Shown here in pieces: positions 20,859 to 32,445 of a stretch of 64,000 nucleotides of DNA (its first letter is position 1; every line of letters starts with the position of its first letter). The translations under genes and the position numbers were made by a program. The stretch comes from Thelonectria olida (lineage: Eukaryota; Ascomycota; Sordariomycetes; Hypocreales; Nectriaceae): NCBI GenBank assembly GCA_020736575.1, contig JAGPYM010000034.1, forward strand, positions 186,001 to 250,000, in the 5' to 3' direction. The notes under the pieces are model-generated. The model did no database searches and had not been told where the DNA came from. It was given only the letters and a program-made list of their open reading frames with translations.

Positions 20859-21434
20859 CTAGTCACGAACCCCGTCTATTGTGCTTCTGTCTTTAGCCAC
20901 CCTATGGGGATAAATGTAATCATAGCCAACTCGAGGTACAGCTGCTTTAAGAAAAAGGAGCCGCATTCCGTCGCTTCCAGATGCCCGGAGGCGTAGTGCC
21001 TCGTCCTCCTCCGATTCACCGAAACACGCCTCCACGAGGCTCAGGATGTTGGCTGTTATTGCGGTAGCGATGGACGTAGAGAAGGATGTCCCATCAGCCA
21101 ACAACTCGTCCTCTGCGAGTGGCGAAGGAATGGCCACCCCCAAAGTGCTAATATCATCACGATGGGATAGAGGGTTCGGGTTCATTTCACCAGGATTCCC
21201 GTGTCCGTCGGCCGCATAAACGCCCAGTACTCTGTCCATACTTGCCGGGAAGGCCCTCGACTCATTTACGCCGCTGTTAGAGGCCGAAGTGAAGATGATG
21301 ATACCCATAGCTTCTGCCCGTATGATGGCATCACGGATTGCGGCGTCATCGTTCATCGCAGCAGAAATATTGATAATGTGAACCTCGAGTTTTTTGTGAT
21401 ACGAACAAATCTGGAATTTGGTATGTTGCGATGA
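20859..21434 (-). pseudogene. Subtilisin-like serine protease (S8), C-terminal half only
   Basis: The open frame contains the end of a subtilase domain: VHIINISAAMNDDAAIRDAI, the oxyanion-hole region FTSASNSGVNESRAFPAS, a VLGVYAADGHGNP strand, TLGVAIPSP, and the catalytic-serine motif DGTSFSTSIATAITANIL, with a normal-looking C-terminus. The catalytic Asp and His regions that should precede this are absent: a stop lies in frame at 21437-21435, and the next sequence upstream is the C2H2-type pseudogene on the other strand. A splice acceptor (TTCCAG) upstream of ICSYHKKLEV is possible, but no upstream exon with the Asp/His motifs can be found. Cytosolic fungal S8 proteases of this kind are known to activate adjacent gasdermins. 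Confidence 0.75.
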
Positions 21435-21489
21435 TCAACATGAGTGCAGCGTCGAACTCTGGACCAGCTGACAGTGAGTTCCAGCCGCC

Positions 21490-24104
21490 TTGAACGACAC
21501 AGAATTCCCGGGCACGTCGGGTGTTTTGAGCTCGCCCGAAGAAGCCCAGAGACGAAAATGGATCCAGCAATTTGAAGGAACACCTTCCGAGGCTTTGGAC
21601 GCGGTCAGAGCCACCATCGATAGACTGAACGAGCTCGGAGCAGCAATTCGACAATACTCGACCCCCTATCACGAAAGCCAAGTCGAAAACCAGTCTGTAC
21701 AGCGAACTGTCCGGCTCAATTGCCCAACTGCCTCTGCCTCCTTGCAGCATCATCTTGTTGCCTCAATCTTTGAGCGGCGCCATTCGCTCGGATGCCTGGC
21801 GAGGCAACCGCAGAAGCTCACGTCTTTACAGCTGGAAGCCAGCCGGTTCGAACAGACAACCAGCCTTGGAAAGACTTCTGCGCTATCGAGTCGTCTGGGA
21901 GGCATGGTAGATCCCCAGTGAGACGATCGAACGGCCCGTCGAGGGGGGACTTGCGTCCGGACACTCCCACACCGATAAGCTCACGTCTGAGACTTGGTGG
22001 AAGCTCGATCGCCTCCTCTTCACAAAGCAGCATAACAACCATGGCTGATGATGATCGTGTCGACTATCCCAAACCGCCCAAGAGAGACAATGGGAAGCCT
22101 GGACCCAAGTGCCCATACTGCTGCAAACTTCTGAAGAGTTTTGATCTCTTGCCTAGAGCGTAAGAGTATGTCTCCATCGTGTGTTGTGACGAATGGGAAT
22201 TATACACTAACTAGGACTAGGCGCCATGTGAACCAAGACCTCAAGCCATACATTTGCCTGTTCGACAATTGTGGCCAGCCTAGTCCCTCCTTCGAAGACT
22301 ACGAGAAGTGGGCAAACCACATGGCAGAACGCCACACGACAGATTGGCCACGCAAACTTCAGAATTCCTTCGATGAGCGTCAAGCAACTAGAACCTAGAG
22401 CAGAATCGCAAAGAAAAGAAAGGAGCATGTATGCCCTCTCTGCGATTCGTGGTCACCGACCAAGGGCACGAAACGGCCAGACGACTCTTGGAAACAGGAT
22501 TTTATACCTCGCAAGCTGGCAGAGCACATCGGCAACCATCTGCTGCGGCTAGCATTCGACAGTTCGGACAAACCTGAAGAGAACACCTGTCTACCTAGCA
22601 CGTCGACGTCAAGCGGAGAAATATCTAGTCAGGATGCTCCGAGCTTAAACTCCGAGAATTCTCGCAACTACGAAAGCGAATCTACTGTGGGCTCAGACGT
22701 TAGTTTTGACAGGGATTGGTCTCACACAGAATTCCTCTCTCCACCAAGTGACCCATGGTTGTCTCGGTTCCACCAGATCGCTCATCGTAACCATCTCGCG
22801 GCGGAATACTTCCAATTCATGTTGTTTCCCGCGAGAAAGGAAATCCCAAGGTGCCTCCTACCGCCAAACGATAATGAGCTCAAGGTGTCCGAGGCTATCG
22901 CGATGCTAAAGAAGCAGGGGTTCATCGCCGAAAACAAGAGAGATGAGTGCTACGATGTGCACAGTGCTGCCGGAGATGCGATTGGAATTGGCTTTCAGAG
23001 GAGGAAGATCTCGGGGCACGCGTCGCGAATGTGATCGACAGACTCAACAAAGAATTCCCCTTCCCGACGTACGACAACAGTGTGATCTGGCAACAGTTGC
23101 TCCCCCACGCCGAGGCTGCCCTAGAGTTAGAGGATAAATCGCCGGATGATAGGGCCAAGTCAAGGCTGTTCTTTAATGTGGCGTCGGGAAATTATTGGCT
23201 CGGGAAGTATGAGACAGCTGCCGCAATGTTTCAGAAGGCCAAGGATCTGGACGCTGCCTTGTTCGGGTATGATGATCCTTTGACGCTTTCGAGCATGAGA
23301 AACCTTGCGAGCTGCAAGTCTCGCGAGGGTGACTACGCTCAAGCGGAGGAAGTACATCGAACGACGATGAAACTGCGTTCTCAGGTATTACAGCCGGAGC
23401 ATCATCAGATTCTGTCGAGCATGGGTGAAGTCGCAAATGCACTCTTCCACCAGCGCAAGTACCAAGAGGCTGAAGCCGAATACCGGAAGACGCTTAAGTT
23501 GTTTACCAAGGTCATGGAGGCCAACGACCCATGGATCATTTCAATCAAGGGTGGCCTAGCAAACGCACTCGCAAAACAGGACAAGCATCAGGAGGCTGAG
23601 GACGTATATCAGGAGATAAACGTCCTCAGCGCCCAAACTCTCGGTGAGGCGCACCCGCACACGCTTTCGAGTAGAAGTAACCTCGCAAGTTTGCTGGAAA
23701 GACGGGGACAGCCTGCCCAGGCGGAAGTAATTCATCGGGAGGTCTGGAAACTTCGCGGGAAGACACTCGGGCTCAACCATCCCGATACGCTCTCAAGCAA
23801 CAACAAACTCGCAAACGCACTAGCAAGGCAGAAGAAGTTCCCTGAGGCTACAGCCATCTACGACGAAATGCCAAAGGTGCGCAGGGAGGTGCTAGGAGAA
23901 AAACACCCAGACACGATTATTACTCTGGGCAACCTTGCAAATTCTCTTCAGCATCAGGGGCAATATGAACAGGCCAAGAAGAAGTACAAGGAGGCACTAG
24001 ATCTTAGTACTGGAGTGCTAAGAGATGGCCATCCATATCTGCTATGGATCAGGACTCGCTTTGGGGAGGCGGATGAAAATAAAGGAAAGTTAAAATTAAT
24101 GTAA
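21490..24104 (+). pseudogene. C2H2 zinc-finger / NLR-tail / TPR protein, disrupted
   Basis: Pieces in three frames read in order. The N-terminal fungal helical domain (RRKWIQQFEG, ATIDRLNELGAAIRQ, IFERRHSLGCLARQPQKL) ends near 21850. A linker and first finger (KPGPKCPYCCKLLKS) run to 22159. After a probable intron come a second finger (HVNQDLKPYICLFDNC, WANHMAERH) and, beyond an in-frame TAG at 22396, a third (EHVCPLCDSW, LAEHIGNHLLRLAF). Next is a segment typical of the region after an NB-ARC domain (WLSRFHQIAHRNHLAAEYFQ, CLLPPNDNE), a frame change near 22970, and at least six kinesin-light-chain-type TPR units to the stop at 24104. No NB-ARC ATPase lies between the fingers and the post-NB-ARC part. 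No ATG begins the first frame. The intact TPR part may still be expressed from an internal start. Confidence 0.72.
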
Positions 24105-24920
24105 ATATATAACACATGAACTTGGTTATACAGTATCACAATCACGTTCTCTATTACTTCCCAAACGGGGGAGTTGTGTATTCTTAGTGACTGAGTTGTT
24201 TCCAGTGGCGAGATGCCCTCAAATATGTCAATAACATATTGCACGCAATGAAAAAAAAAGAAGAAGGGTCTAGCTCCCTGTGCAAGGTCACTAGGTAAGG
24301 AGATTGGTGGGAAGCTGGGATCGTCGTACAGATTGTAATAATGACATCTCGGATCTTCTTATTCCGAATAAGGAAGCTATCATTGTTATGGGATGATCAT
24401 GTCCACTTCTGATGTATTAATAACATATGACAATTGCGAATTCCTCCCACTTTCAGTGCTCCCAGCAGTGAGTTGGTGCATCCAAACCTGCACTGGATGA
24501 ACCTCAAGGTCAAAGTTGACTCATGAAGTGAGAGTCAGTCGTGCATCCATAATCACTAGTTGCAAATTTTGCCCCGGGATGATTTGCGTCCCCCGGACCG
24601 TGTAACCAAAGGTGGAACAGATCGACCGGCTAGATCGATTTTGAAATTGACTATAAGAGCCTACGGCCCCAGCTAATGAGCTCGATGTGACGCCTCTCAG
24701 GAGGTGGAAGCTTTGGACGCCGGGGAAGAAGTCTTAGTGCGCGGGGAGTCGGTCCGTCCGCGTTGCAGATCCCCATTGGCTCTCTGCGGGCTTGTATATA
24801 AGGGATTGCGACCTTCAATGGAATGAGAGAGGGAAGCTGTAGCAAAGCCCTACTCTCCTGCATAATCCGACCAGGGCAGCTCCCGGTCATCGATGGATTG
24901 AGTTGTCTTCACTGTTCACC
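24105..24920. other. 0.8-kb intergenic region and promoter
   Basis: Downstream flank of the TPR pseudogene, then the promoter of the 7TM gene; TATATAAG at 24795-24802 is 119 bp before its ATG. No coding frame or RNA gene seen. Confidence 0.5.
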
Positions 24921-26323
24921 ATGGCCGTCGACCCAAACGCAACCACCGTTACGCCTACGGGTCTTGCGCTTGTCCTTCTTTCAGTCTCTCTTTTCTTCGT
25001 GGCGCCTTCTGCTATCGTTGTCATTTTGAGATGCTCCATCCGATTCAGACATGGTGTCTTTGCTCTGGATGATGGTCTCATGCTAGTTGGCTGGGTAAGT
25101 GTCAACGACGCCCCTGCTCGGCGGCAAATTCAATCTAATGCCTTGGTAACTTGCAACAGGTCTTGTTCGTGTGTCTCATCGGTACAGTTTCACACGGATC
25201 ATTTGTCGGTATTGGCTTGGAAGATGATAAGCTCAATACCAATATGCAGCGAAATGGCCGCATGGTGAGTACTCTCTACATACTAACTAGAGGATCGGAC
25301 TGACATGAATTCTTCTCAGTACATGTGGTTGTTTCAGGTGATCTACTGCTCTTCTTTGCCCTTTATCAAAGGCTCCATCTGCGTTACCCTCCTTCGAATC
25401 GCAGTTCAAAAAAACCACCGTATCATCGTGCAGGTGGTCCTCGCCGTCTCATGTATTTCTCCCCTCATCGTCATTATTGGCCTTCTTACCATGTGTCGTC
25501 CCATTTCCGCTGGATGGGACGGTTCTGTCGGAAAGTGTTCGCCGCCCATCGTCATCACGAGCCTCAGTTACCTCGTGTCTGCCGCAGCGGTCGCGACTGA
25601 TTGGACCTGTGCTATATTGCCGGGCTTCATGCTGTACAGAGCTCAGATGAAAAGGGCGACGAAGATATCAATCAGCGTCATCCTCGGTCTGGGTGTTGTG
25701 TAAGAACCCTCTGTTTTTATTGTATGGTATATGGACAGACCTTTAACAATCTCTCCCATTAGGGCATCGATTGCTACTATAGCTAGGCTTCCGTACATCT
25801 CTTCCTATGGCGAGACCGAGAACTACCTGTGTAGGATATCAATCTTTTTGTCTGCCATGCAAGACCTGACCACCGCTAACATTTCCTGACAGATAATATT
25901 GCTAATATTGTACTCTGGTCTATAGTTGAATCGGGAACCGGAATCATCGCAGGCTCTTTACCATCTTTGAGAAGGCTTGTGAAGAACTGGATCAACTTCG
26001 ACTCAACCAACGGCTCATCACCAGCCCATATCACACCGTACACAGGGACAAACAGGGGAACTGTGACAAGCAAGGTTGGCGCAACAACGTCAGCTGCACG
26101 TCGCTTGCACAAGGGTGTCGACACCGACGTGATAGGCGAACGAGATCCATTGACGACGCCTCATCTAGTCACAAGATTTACGTCAAGGTGGATGTGGAAA
26201 TGCAGTCCTTGGAACGACCGGCGACGTCGACAAGATCGAACGGGTCGATGGAGGAGTTTAGAATGCCAGTACAGAACATGTCATAACAGACTAGGCGACG
26301 ATAATTTGTTCACATGGAGTTAG
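24921..26323 (+). CDS. Pth11-like / fungal rhodopsin-domain 7TM protein, 385 aa
   Basis: Five exons: 24921-25094, 25160-25264, 25320-25699, 25763-25830, 25893-26323. Donors are GTAAGT, GTGAGT, GTAAGA and GTAGGA, each with a good acceptor; the summed length is an exact codon multiple. The product has a short N-terminus with a glycosylation site (MAVDPNATTV), seven hydrophobic segments (for example ALVLLSVSLFFVAPSAIVV, LIVIIGLLTMCRPI and ASIATIARLPYI) and a 120-residue basic cytoplasmic tail. The RCSIRFRHG...DDGLMLVGW and TDWTCAILPGFMLYRAQM segments match the fungal rhodopsin-like domain. No CFEM domain is present. Family members resemble GPCRs used for surface sensing, but ligands are mostly unknown. 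It sits next to a transporter and a regulator. Confidence 0.87.
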
Positions 26324-26782
26324 CCAGCACCCATGTAATCGTTAGGAAGACTATTCTAATGCCCGGTCTTGTTCAACTCTTGTGTCGACAGTCGTCGTGG
26401 GGATTCCTGGTGCTTTACCCAACACAGTGTAAGACTCGTCGAGGGGCAGAGGCCAGAGGCTGGCAGTAAGGACCCGTCGGCCCGTCGGCCTAACGAACCT
26501 TTGTTCTCCGTTATTAGAACATCCGAGACCTGTCCATCTCCTTTTCCGCTTCACGATTCATGGCGACCGGAGCATTCTCACACCATCCCAGCGGGGCCGT
26601 TGCCAAGCCGGCGTCAGGTAAGCCCCGAGCGCCGGAATCCCTGCAGCTCCGATCCGTCGTTGTGCTATAGATATGTGATGATCTGCACCGGAGAGTGGTT
26701 GAAAGCGCGGCAAATCTGGCAAACTGACATATGAACCACTGATAAGATCGCCTGGCTGTTTCATCGATATCTAACTTGAAAA
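26324..26782. promoter_or_regulatory. MFS promoter region with tandem CCCGTCGG repeat
   Basis: This 459-bp gap precedes the transporter gene. Two directly adjacent perfect copies of CCCGTCGG lie at 26473-26480 and 26481-26488. CGG triplets are the half-sites bound by Zn2Cys6 regulators such as the one encoded 2 kb downstream, so a local operator is plausible; this is inference. No gene seen here. Confidence 0.4.
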
Positions 26783-28686
26783 ATGTCCTCGAGCTCTACT
26801 CCGACACCAACACTGGAGCCGCGAGGCACGATTTCGGCAAAGCCATTGGAACTTGACGACAACAACGAGCTACATGGCAGTCTTGCGAAAGAAGAAGAAT
26901 GTGCAACCAGCAAACAGAAGGAAACGACCGGGTTGCAGACCGGCCTGCTGATGGGCTCCCTCTGCGTAAGCCATCAACTTCCCTGATCTTTCTTTGTACC
27001 GTAAATCATTCTAACAGACCAACGTCTTCCAGATGTCCGTATTCCTCGCCGCCCTCGACGTAACCATCGTAACGACCGCTCTGCCCACGATATCCGACCA
27101 CTTTCAGTCTGCCTCGGGCTACGTCTGGGTCGGATCCGCCTTTTTACTGTCCGCCGCATCCCTTATTCCGAGCTGGGGCAAGTTCAGCGATATCTGGGGC
27201 AGAAAGGCGATCCTCCTTCTTGCCGCTGGAGTATTCTTCTTGGGAAGCGCACTTTGCGGCGCTGCCGTTTCCATATCGATGCTGATCGTCGGGAGGGTGG
27301 TTCAAGGCGCTGGTGCCGGGGGACTGCTTTCCCTAACGGGTATCATTATCGGTGACCTGTTTTCTCCGAGGTATGTCGATTCAACCTCCAGAATAACTAT
27401 GAGGACTCCTGTAACATGATACCAGAGAACGTGGGAAATACTATGGCTTGATCGGGATGGTATGGGCAGCCGCTTCATCCCTTGGCCCCGTCATCGGAGG
27501 GGCTCTTGCAAGGAAGGCGTCGTGGCGCTGGTGCTTTTACATCAACCGTATACCAACCTATATTCTCACTTAGCATCTTGAAAAGCTAACTGTTGTTCTA
27601 GTTCCCACAACAGGTTTGGCAATGGCCATCATCGTCTTGACCTTAAAGATCCGTACTCCCCACACCCCGGTCCTCGCTGGTATGAAAGCCGTCGACTGGC
27701 TTGGCAGCGCGTTAATCACCGGCGGCACTATCATGTTTCTGCTTGGCCTTCAATTTGGCGGTGGCACGCATCCGTGGGGTTCGCCCGTTGTTATCGGCCT
27801 CATTGTCGCCGGCCCATTGGCCTTTGTTCTATTCATGCTGGTTGAGCGCTACTATGCTCAGTATCCCATCATTCCTACGCATCTGTTTGGAAACGTTTCC
27901 AACCTGGCCATTATTCTCGTCGACTTCTTTCACGGCATTGTTTTCACCCAAGGCGCCTACTTCCTCCCCATTTACTTTCAAGCCGTCTTGAATACGAGCC
28001 CTTTGATGTCGGGTGTTCTCCTGCTTCCCTTTGCGTTGAGCCTATCTCTTGTCGCTGCCATCGCGGGCATCTACATGAAGATTACTGGCTCATACATTGG
28101 TCTTTTGCGCATGGGCTTTGCCATCTCACTAATTGGGTGTGGACTTCTTTATGATCTGCCTGATTCCGAGACGTGGAGCAAAATCATCATCTACCAGATG
28201 ATTCTCGGAATTGGGTCTGGCGCGGACTTCCAACCACCCTTGATCGCGCTTCAGAGCAGTGTCCCGGCGCAGGACAATGCCGCTGCGACGGCGACGTTTA
28301 GCCTTGTGCGCAACATGGCATCCGCCATTGCCGTTGTCATTAGTTCGGCTGCTTTCGCGAACAAGATGACGTCTCAACAGGCAGATATGGCCATGAAGCT
28401 CGGCAACGAGACGATTACGGCCGAATTCTCCGGAACTCACGCCGAGGCCAACATCTTTCTCATCAACTCACTAGATACTGAGCAGCAGAGTGTTGTGCGC
28501 GGGGCATACCATCGCGCGATCCAAGACATTTGGATCGAAAGCATGTGCATCACGGCGTGTGGGCTGATGGCGTCCTTCTTTGTCAAGAATAAGACGCTTC
28601 AAGACGAGCACACTGAGGTTGTGACGGGGCTGGAGGGGGAGAAGAAGAGGCGCGAGATTGCGATGCAGTTGCGAGGTGAAGAGTGA
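26783..28686 (+). CDS. MFS drug/metabolite transporter (DHA14-like), 575 aa
   Basis: Four exons: 26783-26965, 27033-27370, 27426-27547, 27602-28686; joins restore [24 protein letters not shown] and FYIN-LPTTGLAM. Intron 1 could instead end at 27017, adding TNVFQ. A hydrophilic N-terminus of about 55 residues precedes roughly 14 membrane spans. Motif A ([11 protein letters not shown]) and the antiporter signature region ([12 protein letters not shown]) are clear, as is the [13 protein letters not shown] opening. This family exports drugs, toxins and secondary products by proton antiport at the plasma membrane. It converges on the Zn2Cys6 gene with only 106 bp between stops. Likely cargo: the product or toxic intermediate of the adjacent oxidoreductase genes, which is inference. 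Confidence 0.9.
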
Positions 28687-28792
28687 GAGTTGAGGGCGAG
28701 TCCATGCAGAAGCCATGAGCTTGGCCCCACGGTTAGATGGACTTTTGCCCGAAAACTCGCTGTATCCTAATTCATCAACTCAACCTATGGTA

Positions 28793-30885
28793 CTATTCTA
28801 GATAGCTCATATCATTCATTATTTCCCGAATGCCATCGATATTTATATCAAAATCATCTTCGCCGAATGGCTTCGGCAAAGAGACAAACTCCTCGAATTC
28901 ATCGTGTGCGACAGATGATAAAGCACCTGGGATCGCGGTGGCAGGACCGAGGCCTGCCAAAGTCGGACCTGGAATTCCGCCATGTGCGGCCTGCTGCTCA
29001 TCCAAGGCACCTCCAATTCCGGAATTTGGGTTCTTGTCCTGAGTGGGCTGTCCATGGGGTGTAGTCGTAGTTCGTCTTGCATCATCAGTCGCGCCGACTC
29101 CGATGTTGAGATGCTTGAGAGGCTCAAGGATGCCCAACTCAATCGCGTTGTCGCCTCCGCCTAGCATGGAATCACAGAACTGCTGGAACCAGGCCGCCAT
29201 GCTTTGGATGACCTCGAGCCACTTGGTTGCCAACCTGCAGTTATTCGCGGCAACCACAGCGAGCTTCCGTGTGACCTCCCCAAGGTAGTGGTCCATTCGT
29301 GTCATTTCGAGAGCCATGATGCCGCGAAGAGCGCCGTTAGGCGAGAGGATAGACACGGATGTTTTGACTAGAATCACGAGGGCGTAGTTCAGACGGGCGT
29401 AGATGGCGACTGGGAAACACTGGATGTAATCGGTCGACATGGAAATGAAGATGTCGCATAAGCCCTGTGCGGCCGAGACGCAATTGATGATGCATCCGAG
29501 ATGGGCGGGTGATAGTACTGCTAGGGACGGCTCTCGAATATTTTTGTTCGGCTCGAAAATGGCATACGGCGGTTTAAAGTCGTCGGGGCTGTACTCTAAA
29601 TGGAGACCGACCTCGTTGACGAGACAAGTAACGGCGTGATATTGTATGAGGAGAGGACCTATCCCTTTCCTGTGAGTAAGAGCGAACAGCAGAGAGGATC
29701 GATTTCGCTACCATTGATGGTTTGCGCCGGAATGCCCAACTTCCACATCTGTAACTTATTTGAACACTCTTGCAGGCTCGCGTGGACGTCTGGCTTGGAC
29801 AAGTCAACTGACATGTTATCTCTCAGTCTCAACGCCTGCGCAGAGTCATCATCCACAATCATCTGGAGTTTGGCCCAAGCGGCGACCTGCGTGTCGACTA
29901 AAGACGTGGATGATGATTCGATGGTTGCTAAACACTCGGACATGCGGTGGGTGAAGGGGAACATGTTTGGCCGGTGAAAGTTGAGTGAGATGCTTGCCAC
30001 GGTCAGTTCATCCATGAGACTTTACAGCAAAGAAGTCGTCGGCTTTAGGTACCTTGAGCAGCATACGTAACAGGCCAACAATGCGCGACAGCAATCGAGA
30101 AGCCCTCCCGGCGCATCATTTGGGTGGCTATTCGTAAAAGATTCTCCTAGGCCAATATCGACACACATTGTGGCCGCAATATGAACAAACTGATAAAACT
30201 TCAAGCGTTCGTATGTGTTGAGCGGACAATACCAGTTGGTGGTGATCAGAATAGCCTTGACAAGCTCCAACGATTTCTCTCCTTGCAGCATAATCTTGTC
30301 GGCGTAGACTGTAAAGATCATGTCATTTAGCTGCATACCAAGAGCTTCATCCCGTGTCGCTGCTGCCGCTGCCAACACGGCAAGGAATAACGTTGGCTGA
30401 GTCGCGCGAATATGATGGGCGTTTGTGGTAGGTGGGAAGACGACGAAAGGACGTTGGGGAGCTAACTTTTCCGTGTATAGTTGGAATAGGCGGGCAGCTT
30501 CTTGGACAGAGAGGAGGCCGAGCACGATGGGATCGTGAAGCGCTGAGGGGAGTAAACTTGGTGTTGTGGATAGTGTGGAGGGAGTACAAGGTTGACGTTG
30601 ATCATGTCGCAGAGACGGGGGAGCGGAAACATCCTGGTGCTGGACAGACTGTTGCTGGGTTCTCAAAAGCCCAGTCAATGTGGCCATCTCCTGCTCCAGC
30701 TGCCTGACTCGCACGTCTGTTCGTTTCCTGCGCGTTCGACGCGGTGCCGAGTAGAGACACTCCCTTCCCGAGGCGGCGCATCTCTCACACGGTCTTGAAG
30801 CTGAGGCATCGCCGACTCCAGGACGACAACGGACTTTGAGCAAGCGACATGACTCGCACGCTCGGGGAGTAGCTGGGGAGTTCAT
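28793..30885 (-). CDS. Zn2Cys6 transcription factor with fungal-specific domain, 659 aa
   Basis: Three exons: 30885-30053, 29992-29712, 29658-28793, with 60- and 53-bp introns; joins give YVCCSS-ISLNFHRPN and TING-PLLIQYHAV in frame. The zinc cluster is at residues 9-42 (ACESCRLLKVRC ... RPCERCAASGREC: C-x2-C-x6-C-x12-C-x2-C-x6-C), followed by a basic linker (RRTRRKR) and a short heptad helix (VRQLEQEMATLTGLL). The middle is the fungal transcription-factor domain, with the VxxxHRPNMFPFTHRMSEC motif. The C-terminus is glycine/proline-rich and ends with an acidic segment that could activate transcription. It lies between the transporter and the cyclodeaminase gene, as pathway-specific regulators usually do, and probably controls them. 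Confidence 0.88.
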
Positions 30886-31320
30886 TTCGTGGTGTGGCGC
30901 CTCATTGCGAAGAGGTAGGTGATGTTCATGAATGACGACAGAACGAGGACGTAAGATTGACCGGATTTCATCGACGAGTTAGCCCGCCGCCATTGAATGC
31001 ATCATTCCGATTCCCGACGAGCTGAGATGCGGGCAAAGTCGGTCCGCAGACGCCACAGCCTAGGGTCCTGGCAGAGCTGAAGGCCGCCGGCGCCATAGGA
31101 CAGTTCGTTACAGCGGTTCGGTCAGTTAAGACATCGCTATTGGTTAGTTCGTCTACTGGCAAACAAGATGCACGATGTTCTACATCTCCTGTCTCCATGT
31201 CGACAGAGTCAAGATTGATGGTCTGATCAACAACGAGCTCTTTCCACAAGAAGACAGCACCAAGTGGATGGTTTTACTTAATATTCATCTTTCATTATCC
31301 TTTTTTTTGGTTTTGCCACT
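30886..31320. other. Regulator promoter region (435 bp)
   Basis: Upstream of the Zn2Cys6 start and downstream of the cyclodeaminase stop (both leftward). Pyrimidine-rich with no convincing frame. It should hold the regulator's promoter and the 3' end of its neighbour. Confidence 0.4.
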
Positions 31321-32445
31321 TTAAAAATCATCCGTCGTAATTCCAACATTCCTCGCCGAACCAAGCTGCAGCAGCGCCTTTCCAATAGCAAGGTCCATAA
31401 CGCCAATACCCACGCTCTTGTAAATCACCAGACCCGTCTCGAGCCACTTCTTCAGCTCAACCTGGTCAGCCGTGCTGCTGGGATCAAAGAGACTTCCAAT
31501 TTCGACAAGTTTCTCGTTGGGGATCTCGGCCTTGACCAGCTCTCCCGCTTCTGACAGACAGCCCTCAAGACTATCGACGGTGATGATGCCGCCTTGGTAC
31601 GCGCCGTCTGCGAGGACGCTCGATGGGTCGACGACCTGCTTCAGGTATTCGGGGTCCATTTCTTGCATGTCGAGGCGGTACGAGCCGATGGCTGACATGA
31701 AGCGCGTCTTGGCTCGCGCCTTGTCCGACGTCAGGTAGGACGCGGGGAAGAGAGGCTCGGTGCTGGGCGTTGTGCAGAAGATGACGTCGGCGTCAGCAAC
31801 CAGCGCCTCCAGCGCAGCATCGCGGTCGTTGCCCTCGTCAAAGACATTAATGGCGATGTGGGAGGGCCACTCCGACCTCGGATCCTTGGTGAGAGAGTCG
31901 ATGAGCGCCTGCGTCCTCGCCGCTGAGCGATTGACGACGGTGATGGTGCGAATGTCCTGTCCCCGCAGCAGGGACGCCAGCTGGATGTGCCAAACGGCCT
32001 GCTTTCCTGCGCCAAAGACGACAATCTTCTCCGTGTTGCGACGGAACCTATACATGAGCATCGACCCCAACGCCGTTCTAAACGCCGTGAGCGCCGCGGC
32101 ATTGAGCACGCCGATGGCCTGGCCCGTCTCGTCACACAGCGTCAAAACGCTCTTCAGGCCGGGCACGGGGATGCCCGAGGGCGTCAGCGGAGCCGGGACG
32201 TGAGTCGGGCGGATGCCGACGATCTTGGTGCCGACGAGGTCCGGGGTGGACGCGGGCATGAACAGGGTGCTCTGGCCGTCGGGACGGGCCATGACGGCGC
32301 GGTGAGGCTGGTACTTGGCCTCATTGCCGCACGAGAACTGGACGAGGGCGGTTTCGAGCGATTTAACCAGCCCGGAGACTTCATCTGGAGAGAGGGTGCT
32401 GAGGATGTGCCTGACGTTGGCGTCTGAGAGGACGGTAAAGGCCAT
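31321..32445 (-). CDS. Ornithine cyclodeaminase / mu-crystallin family protein, 374 aa
   Basis: Single exon from ATG at 32445 (MAFTVLSDANVRHILS). Features of the family are complete: RAVMARPDGQSTLFMPAS and GTKIVGIRP in the N-terminal substrate domain, PVPGLKSVLTLCDETGQAIG, LTAFRTALGS, the Rossmann glycine motif VVFGAGKQAVWH near residues 143-152, NRS for NAD(P) ribose recognition, and DVIFCTTPSTEPLF. Length is normal. Members either turn ornithine into proline plus ammonia (NAD+) or, like mu-crystallin, reduce cyclic ketimines to proline or pipecolate with NAD(P)H. Lying beside an amine-type flavin oxidase, a ketimine reductase role seems at least as likely. Cytosolic; no targeting signal. 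Confidence 0.9.
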   Translation of the reverse strand: MAFTVLSDANVRHILSTLSPDEVSGLVKSLETALVQFSCGNEAKYQPHRAVMARPDGQSTLFMPASTPDLVGTKIVGIRPTHVPAPLTPSGIPVPGLKSVLTLCDETGQAIGVLNAAALTAFRTALGSMLMYRFRRNTEKIVVFGAGKQAVWHIQLASLLRGQDIRTITVVNRSAARTQALIDSLTKDPRSEWPSHIAINVFDEGNDRDAALEALVADADVIFCTTPSTEPLFPASYLTSDKARAKTRFMSAIGSYRLDMQEMDPEYLKQVVDPSSVLADGAYQGGIITVDSLEGCLSEAGELVKAEIPNEKLVEIGSLFDPSSTADQVELKKWLETGLVIYKSVGIGVMDLAIGKALLQLGSARNVGITTDDF

